A stretch of DNA of 64,000 bases. Source: a virus. The notes under the pieces were generated by a model. It worked only from the letters and a program-made list of their open reading frames with translations, was not told the origin of the DNA and did not search any database. Position numbers and translations under genes: made by a program. This document shows, one piece after another, positions 45,469-54,228 of this stretch; position 1 is the stretch's first letter, and each line of letters opens with the position of its first letter. The stretch covers positions 124,001-188,000 of the IMG/VR virus record IMGVR_UViG_3300032116_014939. One strand, 5' to 3'.

Positions 45469-45992
45469 TGAAAATAGGTAGTGATGTTGTTTTAGATTTA
45501 GATATAATAATAAAAGAAAAAAATAATTGTGTTATAGGTAGTCATGTTGCAATAGATAAAGGATTTTATTGTACAACAAAATTATATATTGGTGATTATA
45601 CACATATTAGTCCTTATGTAACAATTATAGGTGGTAAAAACTCAGATTTTACGGCCAAAGGGTTTAATAACATAATGGCCGGAGCTAGAATTGTATGTGG
45701 TTCAGATAGATTTGATGATAGTGGATTATTTGGAGCGATGATACCTGAAGAATTAAAAGGTACTCAAATAATTAAACCTGTTCTTATGGAAGAATTTTCT
45801 AATATCGGAACAAATTCTATTGTATTACCCGGCTCAAGATTAAGACGTGGTGTTCTATTATCCGCAGGTAGTTTATTAATGGGTGATACTGAAGAATGGG
45901 GGGTATATAAGGGAAATCCAGCAATTTTAGTTAAAAAAATAGATAGTACAAGAATACTTTACAACGCGAAAAAATTAGGATATAATTATTAA
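45468..45992 (+). CDS. Left-handed beta-helix (hexapeptide) acyltransferase
   Basis: 174 aa, starting at ATG 45468; an in-frame TTG one codon upstream is disfavoured. Hexapeptide repeats run through most of the protein (IGSHVAIDKG, IGDYTHISPYVTIIGG, IGTNSIVLPGSRL, GVLLSAGSLLMGD), ending with the YKGNPA cap common to O/N-acetyltransferases. It likely acetylates an amino sugar made by the adjacent DegT-like aminotransferase. Confidence 0.82.
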   Translation: MKIGSDVVLDLDIIIKEKNNCVIGSHVAIDKGFYCTTKLYIGDYTHISPYVTIIGGKNSDFTAKGFNNIMAGARIVCGSDRFDDSGLFGAMIPEELKGTQIIKPVLMEEFSNIGTNSIVLPGSRLRRGVLLSAGSLLMGDTEEWGVYKGNPAILVKKIDSTRILYNAKKLGYNY

Positions 45993-45996
45993 TCTT

Positions 45997-46605
45997 ATGG
46001 AACAAGTGAATATGGATACTGTGACGGAATTTGAAAAAAAGATATCACAATTTTACAACGCCCCTTACGCAGTTGCTGTAGATAGTTGTACTCATGGTAT
46101 AGAGTTATGTTTAAGATTAACAAATACTACTAAAATTAACGTCCCATTACGAACTTATTTATCCGTACCCATGTTGTCTAAAAAATTGGGGATTGGATTA
46201 GAATGGAGAGATGAAAAATGGGAAGATTACTACACTTTAAATTACGAAGAAAAAAAAATAATTGACGCAGCAGTACTGTGGAAAAAAGACAGTTATATTC
46301 CAAATACGTATATGTGTTTAAGTTTTCAATTTCAAAAACATTTAAGTTTAGGTAGAGGTGGAATGATTCTTTTGGACAACGAACAAGATGCTATTCAGTT
46401 AAAAAAAATGAGTTATGACGGTAGACTACCCAATATTCCATGGAGAGAACAAAATATCGATACAATGGGTTACCATTACTATATGACTCCTGAAACCGCT
46501 AAATTAGGATTAGATAAATTATCTAATGCCATTAATACAAATCCTAGAAAATGGAAATATGAGGATTGGCCAGATTTGACTAAAATGAATTTTTTTAAAA
46601 GTTAA
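45997..46605 (+). CDS. Compact DegT/DnrJ-type PLP aminotransferase
   Basis: 202 aa, barely half the usual ~370 aa, yet the catalytic landmarks are in order: VAVDSCTHGIELCL (cofactor phosphate loop), IIDAAVLW (Asp90, pyridine-nitrogen contact), SFQFQKHLSLGRGG (Lys114, Schiff base) and MGYHYYMTPETAKLGL (the GyNyRms..qA.lGl block). The C-terminal domain and intervening loops are missing. Normal relatives aminate 4-keto-6-deoxy sugars. Between an acyltransferase and Gmd, a perosamine-like product is plausible. Whether the minimal form is active alone is unknown. Confidence 0.75.
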   Translation: MEQVNMDTVTEFEKKISQFYNAPYAVAVDSCTHGIELCLRLTNTTKINVPLRTYLSVPMLSKKLGIGLEWRDEKWEDYYTLNYEEKKIIDAAVLWKKDSYIPNTYMCLSFQFQKHLSLGRGGMILLDNEQDAIQLKKMSYDGRLPNIPWREQNIDTMGYHYYMTPETAKLGLDKLSNAINTNPRKWKYEDWPDLTKMNFFKS

Positions 46606-46614
46606 AAATAAAAT

Positions 46615-47586
46615 ATGATTAAACGTGCATTTATAACCGGTGTGGGTGGCCAAGATGGGTCATATCTAGCGGAATATCTTTTATCATTAGGATATGAAGT
46701 TCATGGTATTATACGAAGAAATTCTACACCTGAACACCAACAAAGTAGACTTGACGAAATTCGAGACAAAATAAATATATATTATGGTGACTTGTTAGAC
46801 CAATCTAATATTGAAAGATTATTAAGTGAAATACAACCTGACGAAATATACAACTTAGCCGCTCAAAGTCATGTACGTATTAGTTACGATATCCCACAAT
46901 TTACATCACAAGTTAATTCTTTAGGTGTTTTAAATATTTTAGATGCTTATCGTAGAGTTTGTCCTAACGCAAAATTTTATCAAGCAAGTAGTTCGGAAAT
47001 GTTTGGAAGTTCGGTAGACCCTGATGGGTACCAAAGAGAAACAACTCATATGAATCCAGTTTCACCATATGGATGTAGTAAAGTATTTGGGTATAATATT
47101 GTTCGAAATTATAGAAACGCATATAATTTACATGCTAATAATGGTATTTTATTCAATCATGAATCTCCTCGTAGAGGTTCTAATTTTGTTACTAATAAAG
47201 TAGTTAAAGCCGCGGTGATGATAAGTTTAGGTTTATCTGATAAATTAGAACTTGGTAACATGGATTCATATAGAGATTGGGGACATTCCAAAGACTATGT
47301 AAAAGCAATGCATTTAATATTACAACAGGATAAACCAGTCGACTTAGTTGTGGCAACTGGGGAGTCAAGGTCAGTTAGAGATATGTGTGAATATGTTTTT
47401 AGTAAATTAAATTTAAATTATAAAGACTATGTTGTTCAAAATGATAAGTTTTTACGTCCTGAAGAATTACCATACCTTAAAGGTGACTCAAGTAAAATTA
47501 GGTCTTTAGGATGGAAACCTGAATATAGTTTTGAGACAATGATGGATGAAATGATTGATTATTGGTTAAACATTTATAAAAAATAA
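46615..47586 (+). CDS. gmd: GDP-mannose 4,6-dehydratase
   Basis: Converts GDP-mannose to GDP-4-keto-6-deoxymannose, precursor of fucose, rhamnose, perosamine and colitose. 323 aa, complete: NADP-binding GVGGQDGSYLAEYL (about 9-22), RRNSTPEHQQSR, NLAAQSHVRISYD, catalytic ASSSEMFG, VSPYGCSK (Tyr-x3-Lys) and FNHESPRRGSNFVTNK. The neighbours (aminotransferase, acyltransferase, fucosyltransferase-like protein) are typical consumers of its product. Confidence 0.95.
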   Translation: MIKRAFITGVGGQDGSYLAEYLLSLGYEVHGIIRRNSTPEHQQSRLDEIRDKINIYYGDLLDQSNIERLLSEIQPDEIYNLAAQSHVRISYDIPQFTSQVNSLGVLNILDAYRRVCPNAKFYQASSSEMFGSSVDPDGYQRETTHMNPVSPYGCSKVFGYNIVRNYRNAYNLHANNGILFNHESPRRGSNFVTNKVVKAAVMISLGLSDKLELGNMDSYRDWGHSKDYVKAMHLILQQDKPVDLVVATGESRSVRDMCEYVFSKLNLNYKDYVVQNDKFLRPEELPYLKGDSSKIRSLGWKPEYSFETMMDEMIDYWLNIYKK

Positions 47587-47594
47587 AACATACT

Positions 47595-48518
47595 ATGGAT
47601 AATAAAATTGGGTGGTTAGTTAACGATACACTTACGTGTATTCCAAACACGAGAACATTTTGGCATGACCTATTAGAATGGTTTCCAGGCCTTCAAGATA
47701 AATGTGACGGATATACAAGTTATGCAATATTAGCTGATAAAATAGAATCTATTAGAGAGCGCCCTGATTATATAATTAGAAATGGAAGTTATTTTCGTAA
47801 ACTTAATATTGATGTCCCAACATTCTGTCTAATACAAGATACTATGGATAATCCAATGCAAACTGAAGTTATAAATTCATGTACTTGTGTTGTATTTGCG
47901 TCTAAACAAACGTATAATCTTTATAAAGAAAGAATTAATCCAAAAAATGTAAGAGTAATTGAACAATCATCAGATTTTAATTTTTTTAAACCTATTCCTG
48001 AAAGACATCCAGAAGTTTTACCTAATTCAATTATTTTTATAGGTGATTCTTCTCATGAAAAAAAAGGATTTCATAGAGTTTTAAACCTCATTGAAACAAT
48101 GACGGATTTTAATTTTTGTTTAGTAATGAAAGATAATACAACTATTGACGCAATTCCTGAACATAATAGAAATAGAGTAAGAATATTTAACAGAGTTGAC
48201 ACAAATACAGTTAGACTTTTAATAAATTCATCAGTGTGTGGTATTTGTACATCAGGAAATGAAGAAGGTCATTTTGCAGGAATTGAAATAGGTGCATGTG
48301 ACATACCAATGGTTGCAAGACCTATGGGATGTTATTTAGATAGACAAGATGATAAAACATGGGGGTTAGTATCTAACGATGAAAATTTTCCTGAAACAAT
48401 AAGATACGTTATTAGTAATCGAAATCTTTTTTCACCACGAGAATATTATTCAAAAGAATATACTTTAGAACGTTGTCGTGAAAAATGGAATAATTTAATT
48501 AATGAATTTGTTAAATAA
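47595..48518 (+). CDS. GT-B glycosyltransferase (GT4-like)
   Basis: 307 aa. The C-terminal lobe is clear: SIIFIGDSSHEKKGFHRVL, then GNEEGHFAGIEIGACDIPMV containing the donor-binding Glu residues. The N-terminal lobe is reduced to about 130 residues and starts IGWLVNDTLTC. Probably transfers a sugar from a nucleotide donor; donor unknown. Confidence 0.7.
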   Translation: MDNKIGWLVNDTLTCIPNTRTFWHDLLEWFPGLQDKCDGYTSYAILADKIESIRERPDYIIRNGSYFRKLNIDVPTFCLIQDTMDNPMQTEVINSCTCVVFASKQTYNLYKERINPKNVRVIEQSSDFNFFKPIPERHPEVLPNSIIFIGDSSHEKKGFHRVLNLIETMTDFNFCLVMKDNTTIDAIPEHNRNRVRIFNRVDTNTVRLLINSSVCGICTSGNEEGHFAGIEIGACDIPMVARPMGCYLDRQDDKTWGLVSNDENFPETIRYVISNRNLFSPREYYSKEYTLERCREKWNNLINEFVK

Positions 48519-48525
48519 TACATAT

Positions 48526-49350
48526 ATGAAATTTACGGTAGAAATAAAATCTGGTTTATGTAATGTTTTAAAATCTTTTGTCACCGCTTTAAGTATAGGT
48601 GAAACTAATATTTTACCTAGATTTGACGCACATTTTGACGCTGATTATCGAGAAATTTTAGATGATAGTTTAATTTGCCATAACCCACACGAATTTGGTA
48701 ATTCTTTTATTTCTGCAAGATTTTTAGTTTTAAAATCAGAAGAAACAGAACAACCTGATTTAATAAACGACGCTAAAGCTTTAGGTGACCACCCTAATAT
48801 CGTAAATAAATCACTTTCTTATTTATTTTCAACACATTCAATTGATTGGTTTTTTAATAGAAATTTAATATGTGATACAGTATTTAACAGAATACAAAAA
48901 GGAATTAGTAAAATTAAATGGAGACCTGAAGTTTTATCCGAAGTTGATAGAGTGTCAAAACATTTTGAATACCCATTACTTACCATACAAATAAGAACTT
49001 GGACTCATCAATTTGACCCTCCAAACTGTACAAGTATTCGAGACGGAGTTATTAGAGATTATAATTTTGAAACTTATAAAAATGCAATTAATGAATTTTT
49101 ACCAAAAGTAAAAACTATTTTTCTTACTTCAGATAACGACAGTGTTTTACCTGAATATTTAGAATATTTAAAAGACTACAATGTAATAACTTACACTAAA
49201 CCAGATAATGTTACTCAAATGCAATATTCTACAGCAACTATGTTAATAGCCTCAAAATGTGATATGTTGGTTTGTAATCGTCTTAGTACATTTTCAGAAT
49301 GTATTTGGTGGTTTGGCGGATGTAAAGCCGAAACAATACCTGTTTTTTAA
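48526..49350 (+). CDS. Fucosyltransferase-like glycosyltransferase
   Basis: 274 aa from ATG 48526, 8 nt after the previous stop; an upstream ATG at 48502 would overlap the previous gene. LLTIQIRTWTHQFD with Arg in the GDP-binding position, IFLTSDNDSVLPEYLE and the C-terminal DMLVCNRLSTFSECIWWFGG follow the layout of GT11/GT23-like fucosyltransferases. This fits the presence of Gmd, whose product leads to GDP-fucose, but no GDP-fucose synthase is visible, so the donor may be another GDP-6-deoxyhexose. Confidence 0.6.
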   Translation: MKFTVEIKSGLCNVLKSFVTALSIGETNILPRFDAHFDADYREILDDSLICHNPHEFGNSFISARFLVLKSEETEQPDLINDAKALGDHPNIVNKSLSYLFSTHSIDWFFNRNLICDTVFNRIQKGISKIKWRPEVLSEVDRVSKHFEYPLLTIQIRTWTHQFDPPNCTSIRDGVIRDYNFETYKNAINEFLPKVKTIFLTSDNDSVLPEYLEYLKDYNVITYTKPDNVTQMQYSTATMLIASKCDMLVCNRLSTFSECIWWFGGCKAETIPVF

Positions 49351-49382
49351 GATGAATAAAAACAACACTTAATGTTTACTGT

Positions 49383-49421
49383 ATCCATATTTTTTATTAA
49401 TTTAAAATAAAAAATATGGAT
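49383..49421. promoter_or_regulatory. Perfect 16-bp inverted repeat enclosing a start codon
   Basis: Left arm 49383-49398 and right arm 49406-49421 are exact reverse complements around a 7-nt AATTTAA loop. The ATG of the methyltransferase gene (49416-49418) lies in the right arm, so the mRNA hairpin would hide the start codon. The stem is AT-rich, with GG/CC near its base. Confidence 0.7.
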
Positions 49422-49949
49422 AAATTTGCATACGGACATGAAGTTCACACGGACATGATAGTCCAAATAGTTAAATCAATTAATTGTAAAAATTATTTAG
49501 AATTAGGTGTATATGATGGGTCAACTTTTGAAAAAGTTTCAGAAGTAGTACCTAGGGTAATTGGGGTTGATATTATTGATTTTAGAAGAAATAAAAACAT
49601 TGGTGAGTTCCATCAAACATCAACACAAGACTTTTTAAATAATTTTAATGAAATAGTAGATGTTATTTTCATAGATGCTGACCATGCGTTTGAAGCGGTT
49701 AAATTAGATTTCAAAGCATCACTTAAAAATTTAAATGAATTTGGGGTAATTATTTTACATGATACTGACCCAATTTCTGAAAAATATATTACCCGAGAAC
49801 ACTGTGAGGATTCTTATAAAATGATAGATTGGATTAAAACTGAATATCCTGAGATGGATATTTTTACATTCCCCATATCCGAAGCGGGTTTAACAATTGT
49901 CAAACGTTCTATTGACAGACGTGTTAGTAAATTTTTAAATAATGGATAA
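49416..49949 (+). CDS. Class I SAM-dependent methyltransferase
   Basis: 177 aa. The SAM-binding motif YLELGVYDGSTFEK (about 30-43), acidic VIGVDIID, then VIFIDADHAFEAVKLDF and FGVIILHDTD match the Methyltransf_24 type found in glycan clusters. Likely methylates a sugar or a glycan-linked group. Its ATG is buried in a perfect inverted repeat, so translation may be controlled. Confidence 0.8.
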   Translation: MDKFAYGHEVHTDMIVQIVKSINCKNYLELGVYDGSTFEKVSEVVPRVIGVDIIDFRRNKNIGEFHQTSTQDFLNNFNEIVDVIFIDADHAFEAVKLDFKASLKNLNEFGVIILHDTDPISEKYITREHCEDSYKMIDWIKTEYPEMDIFTFPISEAGLTIVKRSIDRRVSKFLNNG

Positions 49950-49972
49950 TAAAAAAATAAATTAAAATTACC

Positions 49973-50626
49973 ATGAATAAAGAATATACTATAATTATAC
50001 CAAGCAATAGAGACTCTTTAAAAGATGAATTAATTACTCATTTAAAAAACATGGATGAAGAATCAATTTGGAAAAATGGTCACGGATACCCATCTTTCTC
50101 AAAATTAATTAATGATTGTGTTGTTGAATCACCAACAGAAACCATTATTATTTGTAATGACAAAGCTAGACCTAAAAAAGAACATATTGAAAAAATTTTA
50201 ACTCTTTTAGAACAAGGATATGGGTTTGTTGGATTATATGCGTGGGGGTTTTTTGGTTTTAAAAAAGAATTATTTAGAAATATTGGGTTTATGGATGAAA
50301 GATTTATTGGGGGTAATTATGAAGATAGTGATTACCTAAGAAGAATGATGGAGGGCAATATTGCCATGTATAATTCATTTGAAATAGATTATATCTCTAT
50401 GAGTTCAGGATGGAACATATCAAATACAAAAAACCATTTTGATAAAAAATGGGAGCATGGTGATTTACCAGGTGATAAATATGTAAAACGATTATTACCA
50501 GAAGAAACTTATGATTATAACATAGGTGAAAAAACAAACATAAAATTTCTACCATGGTCTGATTCATTTTTTAGTATTGACGTAGGTAAATCAGAAACAT
50601 TCATGGATTACAAAATAAAAATATAA
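49973..50626 (+). CDS. GT2-like glycosyltransferase (compact)
   Basis: 217 aa. EYTIIIPSNRDSLKDELI at the N-terminus, TIIICNDKARPKK at the metal-site position, and IGFMDERFIGGNYEDSDYLRR as acceptor motif. It is short for GT2, lacking a long C-terminal region. Separated from its neighbours by about 22 nt on each side. Confidence 0.68.
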   Translation: MNKEYTIIIPSNRDSLKDELITHLKNMDEESIWKNGHGYPSFSKLINDCVVESPTETIIICNDKARPKKEHIEKILTLLEQGYGFVGLYAWGFFGFKKELFRNIGFMDERFIGGNYEDSDYLRRMMEGNIAMYNSFEIDYISMSSGWNISNTKNHFDKKWEHGDLPGDKYVKRLLPEETYDYNIGEKTNIKFLPWSDSFFSIDVGKSETFMDYKIKI

Positions 50627-50648
50627 AATAAATAAATTATATAAAATA

Positions 50649-51623
50649 ATGAAAGAAAAAGTTTTATTAGTAGGTGGTGCCGGTTACATCGGAGGATTAA
50701 CATCAGATTATCTTATTAGAGAAGGGTTTGATATAACTATTTACGATAATTTATTATATGAAAATAGGTATTTAAAAGATGTTTCTTTTATTTATGGAGA
50801 CATTAGAGATACTGATAAACTTTATGAAGTATCTAAAGATTTTGATATTATAGTTTTAATGGCTGCTTTAGTTGGTGACCCGGCTTGTAGTGTTGACCCA
50901 TTTTTAACTGAAGAAATTAATTATAATTCTATTAAAAATTTTTGTGATATTGTTTCACCCGATAAACATTTAATTTTCATGTCTACGTGTTCAGTTTACG
51001 GGGCTCAAGATGGTATATTAGATGAATTAAGTGAAACAAATCCATTATCATCATATGCATCAACAAAACTTAAAGCCGAAAAACACATTTTAGACAAAAA
51101 TGGGACAATTTTTAGATTAGGAACTGTATTTGGTCTTGGTGACACATATTCTAGAATTAGAATGGATTTAGTTGTTAATGTATTAACTATGAAGGCGGTA
51201 AAAGAAGGTACTATAACTATTAATGGAGGTGAACAATGGAGACCAATAATAGCAGTTAAAGATATTGCGGGATATATTACAGAGGCCTGTAAAGAAAAGT
51301 ATCCGGGAATTTTTGTTTTATCAAAAGAAAATGTTATAATTAAAGAACTAGGTGAACGTGTTGCTAAAATAGTACCTAATACTAAAGTAACGTACACTGA
51401 AATATCTTTTCAAGATGCTAGAAATTATCGTGTTGATAATTCAAAATCTTTAAAAGTTTTTAAATATAAACCAATTACAACCGTTGAGGATGAGGTATTA
51501 AGAATGGTAACTTTATTTGAAGAAAATAGAATTGAAAACCCTGAAGATAAAGTTTACCACAATGGAGCGTTTTTAACAAATAAAAAAAATCAAAAAGAAT
51601 TATTATGGACACAAAAAAATTAA
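50649..51623 (+). CDS. NAD-dependent nucleotide-sugar epimerase/dehydratase (extended SDR)
   Basis: 324 aa. Rossmann motif LLVGGAGYIGG (about 6-16), FIYGDIRD, MAALVGDPA, MSTCSVYG with the catalytic Ser/Thr, and YASTKLKAEKH carrying the Tyr-x3-Lys pair. It belongs to the GalE-like extended SDRs. Substrate not predictable from sequence. Its 3' end overlaps the RmlC-like gene by 19 nt, and an RmlD-like reductase follows, so the three probably form one deoxysugar route. Confidence 0.82.
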   Translation: MKEKVLLVGGAGYIGGLTSDYLIREGFDITIYDNLLYENRYLKDVSFIYGDIRDTDKLYEVSKDFDIIVLMAALVGDPACSVDPFLTEEINYNSIKNFCDIVSPDKHLIFMSTCSVYGAQDGILDELSETNPLSSYASTKLKAEKHILDKNGTIFRLGTVFGLGDTYSRIRMDLVVNVLTMKAVKEGTITINGGEQWRPIIAVKDIAGYITEACKEKYPGIFVLSKENVIIKELGERVAKIVPNTKVTYTEISFQDARNYRVDNSKSLKVFKYKPITTVEDEVLRMVTLFEENRIENPEDKVYHNGAFLTNKKNQKELLWTQKN

Positions 51624-52024
51624 TGAATGGTGGTATCTCTGTTGATGATAGAGGTTCGGTTAGATTTGTTAATGATTTCAATTTTGAAAATGTAAAGAGA
51701 TTTTACCAAGTTGAGAATCATAGACAAGGATTTATAAGAGCGTGGCATGGTCATAAAAAAGAAGGGAAATATGTTTATGTATCTAGTGGTACCGCACTTA
51801 TTGGAATTGTTAATATGGAAACTGAAGAAATTACAAAATATATTTTAAGTGCAAGACAACCAAAAGTATTATTTATCCCACCGAATCATTATAATGGTTT
51901 TAAAAATTTGGAAGAAAATACTTCAGTTATTTTCTTTTCTACTACATCATTAGAAGAAAGTTTAGGTGACGATATAAGATTACCACATGATAATTGGAAT
52001 ATATGGGAAGAAGATTTTAGATAA
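51605..52024 (+). CDS. RmlC-like (dTDP-4-dehydrorhamnose 3,5-epimerase family) protein
   Basis: 139 aa cupin with DDRGSVRFVNDFNF, FYQVENHRQGFIRAWHGHKK (His at the catalytic position), YVYVSSGTALIGIV and FIPPNHYNGFKNLEE. Shorter than classical RmlC (about 180 aa), as in single-function sugar epimerases. The downstream RmlD-like reductase starts 25 nt later. Confidence 0.72.
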   Translation: MDTKKLMNGGISVDDRGSVRFVNDFNFENVKRFYQVENHRQGFIRAWHGHKKEGKYVYVSSGTALIGIVNMETEEITKYILSARQPKVLFIPPNHYNGFKNLEENTSVIFFSTTSLEESLGDDIRLPHDNWNIWEEDFR

Positions 52025-52049
52025 AAAAAATAAAAAAAGTAAAAAAATT

Positions 52050-52874
52050 ATGAAAATTTATATTTTAGGTTCAAAAGGTATGTTAGGTAAATATGTTTAC
52101 ACTTATTTATCTGAAAAATTTAATGTTAATGAAATTAACAGAGATGTTCTTGACGCATCTCAACAGACAGAAAAAACATTAGAAGAAATTTTAATCAATT
52201 GTGGAGTAAATCAGGGTGATGTTATTATAAATTGTATTGGTACAATTAAACCAAGAGTTGACCAATTAGGTGACTTAAACGCAATTTTAGTAAACTCAGT
52301 TTTTCCAAGATTATTAGCTAATGTTTGTGAGAAAAATGAATGGAATATGATTCATCCAACAACTGATTGTGTCTTTTCAGGTAAAAAAGGTAGATATGAT
52401 GAAAAAGATAAATATGATGTTGATGATGTATATGGTATGTCTAAAGCTATGGGAGAACCAAGTAATTGTACAATAATAAGAACTTCAATAATTGGTGAAG
52501 AAGTTAATCAACATAGGTCTTTAGTTGAATGGGTTAAAAGTCAAAAAAATAATACAGTTAATGGTTTTTTAAATCATTTTTGGAATGGTATTACTTGTTT
52601 AGAATGGGCTAAATTAGTGGAAAAAATTATTGATAACAAAGATTTTTGGAAAGGGATTAAACATTTTGTTTCACCAACTCAAGTTACAAAATACGATTTA
52701 GTAAAAATGATATCAAATTCATATGAATTAAATATTGGTATTAACGCCATGAATTCAGAATTAACTGTTGATAGAACTTTATCGACTATTTTTGATACAA
52801 AATATGATATACCTGAGTTGGAATTTCAAATAAATGAAATGCAATCATTCTCAAAAAAGTTACACAAAAATTAA
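52050..52874 (+). CDS. RmlD-like sugar nucleotide reductase (SDR)
   Basis: 274 aa from ATG 52050 (MKIYILGSKGMLGKYV). The longer frame upstream reads through low-complexity Lys codons and overlaps the RmlC-like gene, so I rejected it. NAD(P) motif GSKGMLG, NCIGTIKPRVDQLGD, HPTTDCVFSGKKG and DDVYGMSKAMGE with Tyr-x3-Lys match the dTDP-4-dehydrorhamnose reductase/RmlD family. It probably reduces the 4-keto sugar made by earlier enzymes. Confidence 0.8.
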   Translation: MKIYILGSKGMLGKYVYTYLSEKFNVNEINRDVLDASQQTEKTLEEILINCGVNQGDVIINCIGTIKPRVDQLGDLNAILVNSVFPRLLANVCEKNEWNMIHPTTDCVFSGKKGRYDEKDKYDVDDVYGMSKAMGEPSNCTIIRTSIIGEEVNQHRSLVEWVKSQKNNTVNGFLNHFWNGITCLEWAKLVEKIIDNKDFWKGIKHFVSPTQVTKYDLVKMISNSYELNIGINAMNSELTVDRTLSTIFDTKYDIPELEFQINEMQSFSKKLHKN

Positions 52875-52877
52875 ATA

Positions 52878-53618
52878 ATGACAAGAAAAAAAACAATTAG
52901 CAAAGACAGTCAGTATATTCCTACTGAAGCTAAACCAAAAATGTCGAAAAAAGACCAAATTAGTGGGATGATTAAAAAGAGTAAAGATAAATTCTTAACT
53001 CAAAGTCAGAGAGAGTACTATGATAAATTGAAGAAAAATCAAATAACAATTTGTTCAGGTCCGGCAGGTGTTGGTAAAAGTTTTATAGCAATGAAAGCAG
53101 CGGTTGATTTAATTGCCGACCATACGTCACCTTACGAAAAAATTATCATTGTTAGACCAGCGGTTGAAGCTGAAGAAAAACTTGGTTCATTACCTGGTAA
53201 TGTTGAAGAAAAATTAGACCCGTATATCTTCCCATCATATTATCTATTAAATAAAATTATAGGTAAAGAGGCGAGAGAAAAATTAAAACAAATGGAAGTT
53301 ATTGAGGTTTTCGCATTGGCATATATGAGAGGGATGAATATTGATAATTCTATTTTAATATTTGAAGAAGCTCAAAATGCTACGCCAAAACAAATGAAGT
53401 TATTATTAACTCGTATTGGTACCGATAGCAAATTTTTTATATCAGGTGATTTAGAACAAACTGACAGATATAAAGATAAAAAACATTCAGGTTTATGGGA
53501 TGCTATTGAGAAATTTAAAAACATTTCAGAGATTGGAGTTCATGAATTTGGAGATGATGATGTTGTTAGAAATCCATTAATTACTGAAATATTAAAAAGG
53601 TATGAAGATAGGAATTGA
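52878..53618 (+). CDS. phoH: PhoH-like ATPase
   Basis: 246 aa, with an N-terminal charged tail of about 45 residues and a P-loop domain: Walker A CSGPAGVGKSF (about 58-68), IIIVRPAVEAEEKLG, LPGNVEEKLDPY, Walker B ILIFEEAQNATPKQM and the sensor-like FISGDLEQTD. PhoH-like proteins are common in marine phages and are thought to act in RNA or nucleotide metabolism; the exact role is unsettled. It marks the end of the contiguous sugar cluster. Confidence 0.92.
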   Translation: MTRKKTISKDSQYIPTEAKPKMSKKDQISGMIKKSKDKFLTQSQREYYDKLKKNQITICSGPAGVGKSFIAMKAAVDLIADHTSPYEKIIIVRPAVEAEEKLGSLPGNVEEKLDPYIFPSYYLLNKIIGKEAREKLKQMEVIEVFALAYMRGMNIDNSILIFEEAQNATPKQMKLLLTRIGTDSKFFISGDLEQTDRYKDKKHSGLWDAIEKFKNISEIGVHEFGDDDVVRNPLITEILKRYEDRN

Positions 53619-54228
53619 TATTAACGGAGTTTTAAGGGATACTATTGGTAAGTTTAAAACAACCTATAATAAATTTCTAATTGAAAAAAGTGACGGGTTT
53701 GAGGAAGATGAGGTGTCGTTTAACTATGAGATAATTGAACCAATTGATAGTTTAGATTTATCCAAACATTTTTTATTTCCTTCAAAAGAAGAAATGTTTT
53801 CATTCATGTTTGAAGAATGTCCTATGGAAATATTTGGTCATTCACCATCAAGTGAAATGACAACATTTGTGGATTTCAACGACATATATGTTAAACACAG
53901 AGATAATATTCAGTTCACTATTATATCAGATGAAATTTCAAAATCAAAACCCGCAACTTTATTTTTTTTATCAAAATTTGGTTGTTTGGTTGAAAGAATT
54001 ATTTTCTATAATGAAGTAACAAAAAAAGAAGTTTTAAATGAATTTGATTTAATAGTTACTTCTAACCCTGAAATTATTATTAATTACAATAATAAAGTTG
54101 TTAAATATAAAACACTTTATAATGAAAAAATAAACTCGTCTAAAACTATTGAAAAGTTAAAGGAATTAGACGAAATAATCTCAAATATTACAGATGTTAA
54201 AAATACTAGGGGAACATTACTATATTGA
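53602..54228 (+). CDS. HAD-like protein with altered motif I
   Basis: 208 aa starting inside phoH (17-nt overlap). The start IGIDINGVLRDT is a HAD motif I (DxDGVxRD) in which the second Asp is Asn, the general acid/base in phosphatases. TIISDE (motif II, Ser) and SKPATLFFLSKFG (Lys, motif III) are present. It resembles phage 5'(3')-nucleotidase-like HAD proteins but may be catalytically weakened or act as a binding protein. Confidence 0.6.
   Translation: MKIGIDINGVLRDTIGKFKTTYNKFLIEKSDGFEEDEVSFNYEIIEPIDSLDLSKHFLFPSKEEMFSFMFEECPMEIFGHSPSSEMTTFVDFNDIYVKHRDNIQFTIISDEISKSKPATLFFLSKFGCLVERIIFYNEVTKKEVLNEFDLIVTSNPEIIINYNNKVVKYKTLYNEKINSSKTIEKLKELDEIISNITDVKNTRGTLLY

Noticed and set aside
51987-52049. 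Upstream start of the RmlD-like protein
   Set aside because: Adds a Lys-rich stretch ahead of the Rossmann motif and overlaps the RmlC-like gene; MKIYILG start fits the family.
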